DNA of 64,000 bases. Origin: WTFY01 sp965203725. Its GTDB lineage: Bacteria; Pseudomonadota; Gammaproteobacteria; UBA4575. A program made the position numbers and the translations under genes. This document shows positions 53,506 to 64,000 of this stretch, one piece after another. How positions within the stretch are numbered: position 1 is the stretch's first letter; each line of letters opens with the position of its first letter. The notes beneath the pieces are model-generated. The model worked only from the letters and a program-made list of their open reading frames with translations, made no database searches and had not been told where the DNA came from. Location of the stretch: contig CBDBDH010000002.1 of NCBI GenBank assembly GCA_965203725.1, positions 558,001 to 622,000 of the forward strand. Reading direction: 5' to 3'.

Positions 53506-53582
<77 letters not shown>

Positions 53583-53680
53583 CTTTAGGATTCGGGTCAC
53601 GAGGGGCTGTCTGCAGGCAAGGGACGACACCTCGAGATCACTACCCCGGCTTGCAGCGAAAGATTCATGCAGCATGACAA

Positions 53681-53756
53681 GGGGCTATAGCTCAGCAGGG
53701 AGAGCGCCTGCTTTGCACGCAGGAGGTCGGCGGTTCGATCCCGCCTAGCTCCACCA
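53681..53756 (+). tRNA. alaT: tRNA-Ala (TGC)
   Basis: 76 bases with encoded CCA. Acceptor GGGGCTA pairs with TAGCTCC. The anticodon loop is TTTGCAC. It is the second tRNA of the 16S-23S spacer. Confidence 0.97.
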
Positions 53757-54057
53757 GGTTTTAGAATGGTTGGTCGCGCTCGGTTATACTGTTAGGGTAT
53801 GACCTGATCGTGACGATCAGGACGCCGGGATCCATGCCCGGTGTGTTTTTTGACAATTTGGAAAGCAACTAGGCGATAGATATATCACTAACACGTTATA
53901 TCTCAAGTTTTATCTTGTTCATGCATAAAATCTCAGTACGGCAACCCAGGTTGCCGGCCTTGCTGCGAACACGCTGACAGGCATACGTTCGGCGACACCT
54001 TCGGGTGTGCCCGGCGGCCTGCCCAGGGGGTTCTGGCGAGGCTGCTTGAGGTTATAT
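53757..54057 (+). other. 16S-23S spacer, 3' part, with boxA-like signal
   Basis: Contains TTTTTTGACAATTTGG at about 53846-53861, similar to the spacer boxA of E. coli rrn operons. Bases at 54052-54064 pair with 56992-57004 to form the 23S processing stem. No gene is seen. Confidence 0.7.
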
Positions 54058-57000
<2,943 letters not shown>

Positions 57001-57065
57001 ATAACACTCAAGCAGATTGAGTGCGAGGTAAAACCCTCGCCTAGTTGAATTCCAAAATTACGGTT

Positions 57066-57184
57066 TGCCTGGCGGCAATAGAGCGCTGGTACCACCCGAC
57101 CCCATCCCGAACTCGGAAGTGAAACGGCGTATCGCCGATGGTAGTGCGGGGCCTCCCCGTGTGAGAGTAGGACACTGTCAGGCG
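57066..57184 (+). rRNA. rrf: 5S ribosomal RNA
   Basis: About 119 bases. Starts TGCCTGGCGG and ends CTGTCAGGCG, which pair. The conserved CCGAACTCGGAAGTGAAACG loop is present. No tRNA follows. Confidence 0.97.
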
Positions 57185-57192
57185 TCGATCCA

Positions 57193-57228
57193 GGGCCTCG
57201 TCCCCGAAAGGGGGCGGGGCCTTTTTTA
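57193..57228 (+). terminator. rrn operon terminator
   Basis: A strong GC hairpin (GGCCTCGTCCCC-GAAA-GGGGGCGGGGCC) followed by TTTTTT. It ends the rRNA operon and lies ten bases from the convergent selU stop. Confidence 0.93.
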
Positions 57229-57238
57229 TGGCTAGCGC

Positions 57239-58369
57239 CTACCCGGATGTGGCCTGTCCGGCCTGCGTCAGGTAGTCCCTGCAGGCGGTGTAATCTCCGC
57301 GAAAGCAGACCAGGTCTTCTCGCTGGCGCAGTTGGTCCTCGTACATCGGGTCGTAGTAGTGGTTCAGCACGCCTGCGAGCCACTCGAGGTGCTTCTCCAC
57401 TTCCCCGCTCTCGGCCTGCCAGGCGAGCGCTCGCTGCAGGGCGGTGCGAATGCCGGGATAGCGGGCCGGTCCCAGTCTTTTTTGGATCCGCGCCAGGCTG
57501 TCCAGCAGGTAGGAGGACAGGGCCTCGAAGCCGTCGCCTCCATCCTCAAGGGCGCGAAACTCTGCCTGCATGCCCAACACGTATTCATCGAGCAGTCGCT
57601 GCAGCCTGGCCTCGAAGGGCTCCTCGATCACGACGATCGCAGAGCGGCGCATCTTCTCGAACAGGGACTTGGGCAAGCCGGCCCGGCCGATGGTGCGTGA
57701 CTCATCCTCGAGCACGATGTCGCGGATATCCTGGTGGCGCAGTTTCAAAAGTGCGATGGCCAGGCGGTTTTCGAAATCGCTCTGGGAGGGCTGGGGCTTC
57801 GCATGGCGCCCGAAACTCGAGCCGCGGTGACAGGCGAAGGCCTCAAGATCCACGGCCTGCTCCAGGCGGCGGACGAGGTCCGTTTTGCCGCAGCCCGTCT
57901 TGCCGCCGACCAGGGTCAACGAGCATTGTGCGGGGACGGTCTCGAGGGCACCCAGCAGGAAGGTGCGCAGGGCCTTGTAGCCGCCTGCCACGACCGGGAA
58001 GTCCGTGCCGGCCTCATGCATCCACTGCTGTGCGATCTGCGAGCGAAGCCCGCCTCGAAAACAGTACAGGGCGCCGTTTGGGTGGCGGCTTGCGAACTCG
58101 ACCCAGGCCGAGACCCGGGCCTCGCGTGCCTCCCCGTGCACGAGATCATGGCCCTTGTTGATGGCATCTTGCTTGCCCTGGTGCTTGTAGCAGGTGCCGA
58201 CGGCCTCGCGCTCTGGATCATCCAGCAGCGGCAGGTTCTTGGCCATTGGAAAGGCGCCGCGGCTGAACTCCACGGGGGCGCGCACATCGATCAGCGGGAT
58301 GTCGTGCACGAACAGGCCGGTGTAGGCATCGGCCTCCACGGGGTCAGGCTGGATCGAAGCAGCAGTCAT
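57239..58369 (-). CDS. selU: tRNA 2-selenouridine synthase
   Basis: 376 residues from ATG 58369 (MTAASIQPD). It converts 2-thiouridine at tRNA position 34 to 2-selenouridine, through a geranylated form. The rhodanese domain has its Cys at 103 in LYCFRGGLRS. The P-loop GGKTGCGKT is at residues 155-163. The frame is open upstream to 58675 without homology. selD would be needed elsewhere to supply selenophosphate. Confidence 0.95.
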   Translation of the reverse strand: MTAASIQPDPVEADAYTGLFVHDIPLIDVRAPVEFSRGAFPMAKNLPLLDDPEREAVGTCYKHQGKQDAINKGHDLVHGEAREARVSAWVEFASRHPNGALYCFRGGLRSQIAQQWMHEAGTDFPVVAGGYKALRTFLLGALETVPAQCSLTLVGGKTGCGKTDLVRRLEQAVDLEAFACHRGSSFGRHAKPQPSQSDFENRLAIALLKLRHQDIRDIVLEDESRTIGRAGLPKSLFEKMRRSAIVVIEEPFEARLQRLLDEYVLGMQAEFRALEDGGDGFEALSSYLLDSLARIQKRLGPARYPGIRTALQRALAWQAESGEVEKHLEWLAGVLNHYYDPMYEDQLRQREDLVCFRGDYTACRDYLTQAGQATSG

Positions 58370-58562
58370 GGTATTCGAGTGTTCCTCATGCAAGCGTGGC
58401 AAGCGCCGGGCGCGATCGCCGGTGCCGTTCGCAGGCCATTGTGCCAAAAAGGGTTTTTCTGCGCCATGCAGGGAAAGCTTATGCCTTTCGGGCGAGGTTC
58501 TTTGGGTGGGGTGATCCTGTATAATTGAACGGGTCAGCCTGCAACCGGCAGAAGGTATCGGC

Positions 58563-59048
58563 ATGCCCGCACATCTCAAATGGTTTGGAAAACGCGAACA
58601 GGTCGAGGCGGTGGAAGAAGGAGCCGTCCTCGCGCCGAAGTTCGACGAGCACGGCCTGGTGCCGGCCGTGACCACGGATGCGGAGTCCGGCGAGTTGCTG
58701 ATGCTCGGTTACATGAATGCCGAGGCGCTTGAGAAGACCATCGAATCCGGGGAAGCGCACTACTGGAGCCGCAGTCGCGAGTGCCTGTGGCACAAGGGTG
58801 CGACCAGCGGGCTGGTGCAGAAGGTCGTCGAGCTGCGCATCGACGATGACCAGGACGCCGTGTGGCTGCGCGTGGACGTGCAAGGCGGGGCCAGTTGCCA
58901 CGTGGGCTACCGCTCCTGCTTTTACCGCGTCGTTCCCACCGGCGGGCCACCGCAGGATGCGCCGATCCAGCTGGAATTTCGCGAGCACGAGAAAGTGTTC
59001 GATCCGAAGGAGGTCTACGGCGATGCCCCCAATCCCACGAAACTGTGA
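58563..59048 (+). CDS. hisI: Phosphoribosyl-AMP cyclohydrolase (monofunctional HisI)
   Basis: 161 residues. It opens the purine ring of PR-AMP in histidine synthesis. LMLGYMNAEAL, YWSRSRECLWHKGATSG, the Asp-rich RIDDDQDAVWL and ASCHVGYRSCFY are the metal and active-site regions. No HisE domain is fused and no his operon is adjacent. The C-terminal ~30 residues are longer than the minimal enzyme. Confidence 0.95.
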   Translation: MPAHLKWFGKREQVEAVEEGAVLAPKFDEHGLVPAVTTDAESGELLMLGYMNAEALEKTIESGEAHYWSRSRECLWHKGATSGLVQKVVELRIDDDQDAVWLRVDVQGGASCHVGYRSCFYRVVPTGGPPQDAPIQLEFREHEKVFDPKEVYGDAPNPTKL

Positions 59049-59108
59049 GCCGGAGCTCCACCTGAGCATGCAAGTCGACCCGGCCACCCGAACCCGTTGC
59101 GATTCGTG

Positions 59109-59309
59109 ATGCCAGCGACACGCCCATCGGTAATTACCACCACCCAGGTGGATGCGGACGTGGAGGAAGTGGCCTGTGACGGCGGCGGCATTGCCGGGCA
59201 CCCGCTGGTCTACCTGCCGTTCGGCAACAAGGACACCGTCGTCTGCTATTATTGCGGGCGGCGTTTCCATCGAGGTTCGTCAAAGCCTTTCAGAGTAACG
59301 CCGCACTGA
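59109..59309 (+). CDS. Small zinc-finger protein (zf-CHCC family)
   Basis: 66 residues from ATG 59109. The motif VACDGGGIAGHPLVYLPF followed by VVCYYCGRRF gives Cys-His-Cys-Cys, the zf-CHCC pattern shared with the NDUFS6 subunit of complex I. Its bacterial role is not established. It lies between hisI and the sulfur cluster. Confidence 0.85.
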   Translation: MPATRPSVITTTQVDADVEEVACDGGGIAGHPLVYLPFGNKDTVVCYYCGRRFHRGSSKPFRVTPH

Positions 59310-59361
59310 CGGCGTGGCGGCAAAAGAAGCCGTTATCAAAGACCCAATGAGCGAGGTAGGT

Positions 59362-59754
59362 ATGCCGACTGAAAAAATTAGCGTGATGGTCACTTCAAAC
59401 AAGCGTGAGCAGTTGCAGATGGCTGCCATGGTGGCCTCGGTGGGGGCGGTGAGCGGCAACGACGTGTCCGTGTTTCTGTCCATGAATTCCCTGAACTTCT
59501 TCCTCAAGGACTCTTCCGAGCACGCCACCCCGGACGGCCCGATGGGCAAGCTGATCGAGGAAAAGAATGTTCCGGACTTCAAGGATTTGTTTCAGCAGGC
59601 CGTGGAATACGGGGACGCAAAAATTTTCCCATGCTCAATGGCAGTTGATATACTCGAAATCGGTCAGGATGACCTAGAGACATACATTTCCGAGCCCATG
59701 GGCCTGACGACCTTCCTGAGCGATGCCTCGGATGGCCAGGTCTGGCACTTCTGA
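59362..59754 (+). CDS. DsrE/DsrF-like sulfur carrier protein
   Basis: 130 residues from ATG 59362, with GAGG five bases upstream. An ATG at 59347 would add five. The fold matches DsrE/DsrF/DsrH-like proteins, with KISVMVTSNKREQLQMA at the N-terminus. A single conserved Cys91 in IFPCSMAVDILEI is the likely persulfide carrier. It directly precedes tusA, as in dsrE-tusA sets of sulfur oxidisers. Confidence 0.82.
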   Translation: MPTEKISVMVTSNKREQLQMAAMVASVGAVSGNDVSVFLSMNSLNFFLKDSSEHATPDGPMGKLIEEKNVPDFKDLFQQAVEYGDAKIFPCSMAVDILEIGQDDLETYISEPMGLTTFLSDASDGQVWHF

Positions 59755-59772
59755 TATTGAGAGAACAGCGAT

Positions 59773-60000
59773 ATGGAAAGAAAACTGGTGGATGCGAAAA
59801 ACACATTTTGCCCGGGCCCGCTCATGGAGCTCATCGGGCAGATGAAGCTGGCATCGGTCGGGGATGAACTGGAAGTGCTGTCGACCGACAAGGGTTCCGC
59901 GGCAGACATCCCGGAATGGATCAACAAGGTGGGCCATGAGTTGCTGGACAGCTTCGAAGAGGACGGTGTCTTGCATCTGGTAGTAAAAAAGACGAAGTGA
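59773..60000 (+). CDS. tusA: TusA family sulfurtransferase
   Basis: 75 residues. The CPGP motif has Cys13 (TFCPGPLMELI), the persulfide-bearing residue. Such proteins pass sulfane sulfur between DsrE-like partners and oxidative enzymes. It is 18 bases after the DsrE-like gene and 47 before the SQR-like gene. Confidence 0.92.
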   Translation: MERKLVDAKNTFCPGPLMELIGQMKLASVGDELEVLSTDKGSAADIPEWINKVGHELLDSFEEDGVLHLVVKKTK

Positions 60001-60047
60001 CCTGTGCGACTCGGGCATAAGGGCACAAGAATAAAAGCGAGGTAGAC

Positions 60048-61175
60048 ATGAGGATACTAATTGTTGGTGGTGGAATGGGCGGCACGATATTGGCCAATAA
60101 CCTGGCCAGGCGCCTGAGGGGCGAACTCAAGACCGGCAAGGCGAGCATTACGATGCTGTCGGCAACGGATCAGCACATGTATCAGCCGGGGCTGCTGTAT
60201 GTGGCCGTCGGCAAGATGTCGCCCGACGAGCTGTACCGCGATCAGGCGGGCCTGCTGGAGTCCAGCATCCGCTTCGAGGTGGATCCGGTGACCAAGTTTG
60301 ATCTCGCCGGCAATAACGTGACCACGGAAAGCGGCAAGCGCCATGACTACGACATCATCGTCGTGGCCACAGGCTCCCGTCCGCATGCCGAAGGCACCCC
60401 GGGGCTGGCCGAGCATGCCCTGCAGTTCTACACCGAGGGCGACGCCCTCAAGATGTACAGGAGCCTGCAGGACTTCGAAGGCGGCCGCGTGGTCGTCGCG
60501 GTCGGCGTCCCGCACAAGTGCCCCATGGCCCCGCTCGAGATCACGTTCATGCTGATCGATTATTTCAAGGGACGCGGCATCTGGGACAAGGTCGACATGC
60601 ACTACACCTACCCGATCGGGCGGGTGCACAGCCTGGAGCCTGTGGCCAACTGGGCGGTGCCGGAGTTTGAGCGCGTGGGCGTGACCTACGAGACCCTGTT
60701 CAACATGAAAGAGGTCACCGCGGACAAGGTGATCAGTGAAGAGGGTACGGAAACAGACTATGACCTGCTGGTGACCATTCCGTCGCACAAGGGCATGGCG
60801 GTGATCGAGGAGAACGAGCTGGGAGCCGGAGGATTCATCCCGACGGACCGGGCGCGCCTCAACATCGAAGGCCACGACAATGCCTTCGTGATCGGCGATA
60901 CGACCAACCTGCCGATCAGCAAGGCGGGCTCCACGGCACACTTCGAAGCCGAGGCCCTGGCGGAGAACATCGCATCGACCATCAAGATCGGCACGCCGGT
61001 CCGCGATTACGACGGCAAGGTGTTCTGCTTCATCGAGGCCGGCGAAGGCCGGGCCACCTACGCCATGTTCAACTACCAGAATCCACCGGATCCGAAACCG
61101 CCGACCAAGGGCATGCACTGGTTCAAGACCGTCTATAACAAGATGTACTGGGCCAGCGCGCGCGGTCTTCTGTAA
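60048..61175 (+). CDS. Sulfide:quinone oxidoreductase-like flavoprotein
   Basis: 375 residues. FAD-binding ILIVGGGMGGTILANNL at the N-terminus and FVIGDTTNLPISKAG later. Cys158 (HKCPMAPLE) and Cys327 (KVFCFIEAGEG) match the redox pair of SQR, while a third Cys present in some SQRs is absent. The C-terminal MHWFKTVYNKMYW is amphipathic and could sit on the membrane. It would move electrons from sulfide or a related sulfur donor to quinone. Clustering with tusA and DUF1641 supports this, but the exact substrate is unproved. Confidence 0.85.
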   Translation: MRILIVGGGMGGTILANNLARRLRGELKTGKASITMLSATDQHMYQPGLLYVAVGKMSPDELYRDQAGLLESSIRFEVDPVTKFDLAGNNVTTESGKRHDYDIIVVATGSRPHAEGTPGLAEHALQFYTEGDALKMYRSLQDFEGGRVVVAVGVPHKCPMAPLEITFMLIDYFKGRGIWDKVDMHYTYPIGRVHSLEPVANWAVPEFERVGVTYETLFNMKEVTADKVISEEGTETDYDLLVTIPSHKGMAVIEENELGAGGFIPTDRARLNIEGHDNAFVIGDTTNLPISKAGSTAHFEAEALAENIASTIKIGTPVRDYDGKVFCFIEAGEGRATYAMFNYQNPPDPKPPTKGMHWFKTVYNKMYWASARGLL

Positions 61176-61187
61176 GGGGATGGGATC

Positions 61188-61718
61188 ATGAGTGAGACAT
61201 CCATACAATCAGAAGTCGAACGCGTCATCGAGGGGGCCGCGGATGCGCTCTCGGACGACATCGTCGCCCGGCTGGGCTCCACCATGGGCGAGGGGCTGAT
61301 CCTCCTCGACCAGGTCAGCCACAGCAACATCGACAAGGCCATCCCGGTCATCAATGACCTGGTTGAATCCGGGGACCTGGAAAGAGGAGCCAACCTCCTG
61401 CGGGTACTGGGTGCGGCAGGCGATGCCCTGGGCGATGACATCGTCGGGCGCTTGGGAGGAGTACTCAACGAGTTGCTTTGCCTGGCAGACCGGCTCGCCA
61501 ACAACGAGAACCTGAACCGGCTGCTGGACTTCCTCGAGCAGGATGACGTGATCGAGACCTTGGAGACCCTGTGCAAGGCCACCTCCGAGATCAAAAACGC
61601 ACAGCCCGGCACGCCGCCGCCGGCGACGATCATGGGCCTGGTCAACACGTTGAAAGACCCCGAGATGCAGCAGTCGCTGCAGACCTTGTCCAGGTTCGCT
61701 TCGGCCTTCAGGCGCTGA
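61188..61718 (+). CDS. DUF1641 family protein
   Basis: 176 residues, all-helical and soluble. It carries an internal duplication: residues ~19-43 (DALSDDIVARLG...) and ~79-103 (DALGDDIVGRLG...) match closely. DUF1641 genes commonly accompany SQR-like flavoproteins in sulfur oxidisers and archaea. Function is not established, and a partner or assembly role is inferred from this linkage. It starts 12 bases after the SQR-like gene. Confidence 0.85.
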   Translation: MSETSIQSEVERVIEGAADALSDDIVARLGSTMGEGLILLDQVSHSNIDKAIPVINDLVESGDLERGANLLRVLGAAGDALGDDIVGRLGGVLNELLCLADRLANNENLNRLLDFLEQDDVIETLETLCKATSEIKNAQPGTPPPATIMGLVNTLKDPEMQQSLQTLSRFASAFRR

Positions 61719-61736
61719 GGGGATATTTTTGCGGTT

Positions 61737-61766
61737 CATGGCTTCGCCGGTACCGGCGAAGCCATG
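61737..61766. repeat. Perfect 30-bp palindrome in a convergent gap
   Basis: CATGGCTTCGCCGGT followed directly by its exact reverse complement, so there is no spacer. It lies between the DUF1641 stop and the glnS stop. It could act as a bidirectional terminator (no U-run) or a protein-binding site. Confidence 0.85.
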
Positions 61767-61844
61767 GGACTCGAGTGGCGGGACCTCCGCCCCTGGGGGT
61801 TCAGTAGTCGTACATCCGGGCATGCGCGCCGCATGCCGGTTTCA

Positions 61845-63521
<1,677 letters not shown>

Positions 63522-63739
63522 CGGATCTGAACGGCTTTTCGGTCGCAAACCGGCTCGGGAAAGTTTTGCATGGTCGGGGTACGCTCGCTGGAATGGTATG
63601 AGAACCCAATGAATCTGAATTGTAAAGATAATGATGTCTTGCGCCCCGACAAAGGTGGCCTTGCAGGGTGCATCATCTGCCTGAAAGATCTGGCCTGATC
63701 AAATTGATTGCCCAGAACCATAAGACGGCTGGCCCTGTA

Positions 63740-64000
63740 ATGGCCCTTGAGCCCCTGGATGCAGACCGCATACGCGACTTTCTGGCCGAACAGGGTACCC
63801 ACCATCCAAACCGTATCGATGTCTTGCCCATCGTGACTTCCACCAACGATTACCTGGCAGAACTCGGCCTGGCCGGCACAGGTTGTGTGGCCGTGTGCAT
63901 CGCCGAGCAGCAGACGCAGGGGAAGGGCCGTTTTGGCCATTCCTGGTGGTCGCCGGCCGGGGTGAACCTGTACCTGTCGATGCAGTGGGGCCTACCGCAA
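63740..64000 (+). CDS. birA: Biotin--[acetyl-CoA-carboxylase] ligase, N-terminal part (partial)
   Basis: The frame is open from ATG 63740 to the window end (87 codons). TSTNDYLAELG, CIAEQQTQGKGRFGHSWWSP (GRGRRGRxW-type biotinyl-AMP loop) and GVNLYLSMQW are the catalytic motifs. No DNA-binding helix-turn-helix precedes them. The frame is open further upstream, but that part does not look like a wHTH, so this ligase is probably not a repressor. The start is uncertain. Confidence 0.85.
   Translation, partial: MALEPLDADRIRDFLAEQGTHHPNRIDVLPIVTSTNDYLAELGLAGTGCVAVCIAEQQTQGKGRFGHSWWSPAGVNLYLSMQWGLPQ

Overview
The window reads as a chromosomal segment of a GC-rich gammaproteobacterium, probably a sulfur oxidiser. 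The 16S gene, the gene order leuCDB-asd-truA-trpFBA-accD-folC-dedD-cvpA-purF, the block hemJ-argC-bactofilin-erpA-anmK-mepM-tyrS and the complete EF-P modification locus all point to Gammaproteobacteria. A DsrE-like/TusA/SQR-like/DUF1641 cluster near the right end points to sulfide or polysulfide metabolism. I cannot name the genus from sequence alone.

Layout. 1-5.5 kb: end of parC, htpX, the divergent epmB/efp-epmA set that makes and beta-lysylates elongation factor P, and psd with a small coupled membrane ORF. 5.6-22.1 kb: aroC, an MFS carrier, leuCDB, asd, an SDR and a DUF1499 protein standing where fimV usually lies, then truA-trpF-trpB-trpA-accD-folC-dedD-cvpA-purF. 22.1-28.5 kb: an L,D-transpeptidase, a DUF455 ferritin-like protein, lpxH, a periplasmic cyclophilin, a thioredoxin, an exported hydrolase, hemL and thiE.

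28.6-34.0 kb is an accessory block between thiE and thiD. It holds a MntA/HepT-type nucleotidyltransferase-HEPN pair, an AbiEi/AbiEii pair with a palindromic operator, a lipoprotein-like remnant and an MMPL/RND transporter. 34.1-39.7 kb mixes core genes (thiD, rubredoxin, class II aldolase, PfkB kinase, HAD phosphatase) with AT-rich islets. One islet is a tightly coupled trio (35-aa ORF, small two-helix membrane protein, lipoprotein). Another has a lipoprotein ORF ended by an in-frame amber codon followed by 64 more open codons, plus a protein with a HEPN-like Rx4H motif.

39.7-49.4 kb is core: hemJ, a ClC channel, argC, a coiled-coil membrane protein, bactofilin, erpA, anmK, an M23 peptidase, tyrS and a HAD type II protein whose nucleophile position is Asn. 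49.4-51.4 kb has a decayed TnpB tail, a 15-G homopolymer and a flavin amine oxidase-like gene. 51.4-57.2 kb is a complete rrn operon (promoters, boxA, 16S, tRNA-Ile, tRNA-Ala, 23S, 5S, terminator). 57.2-64 kb: selU, hisI, a zinc-finger protein, the sulfur cluster, a perfect 30-bp palindrome, glnS and the start of birA.

The best candidates for something undescribed are the two AT-rich islets (34.9-35.6 kb and 38.3-39.6 kb), the poly-G tract ahead of the amine oxidase, and the Asn-substituted dehalogenase. The toxin-antitoxin pairs are known families in an unusual location.
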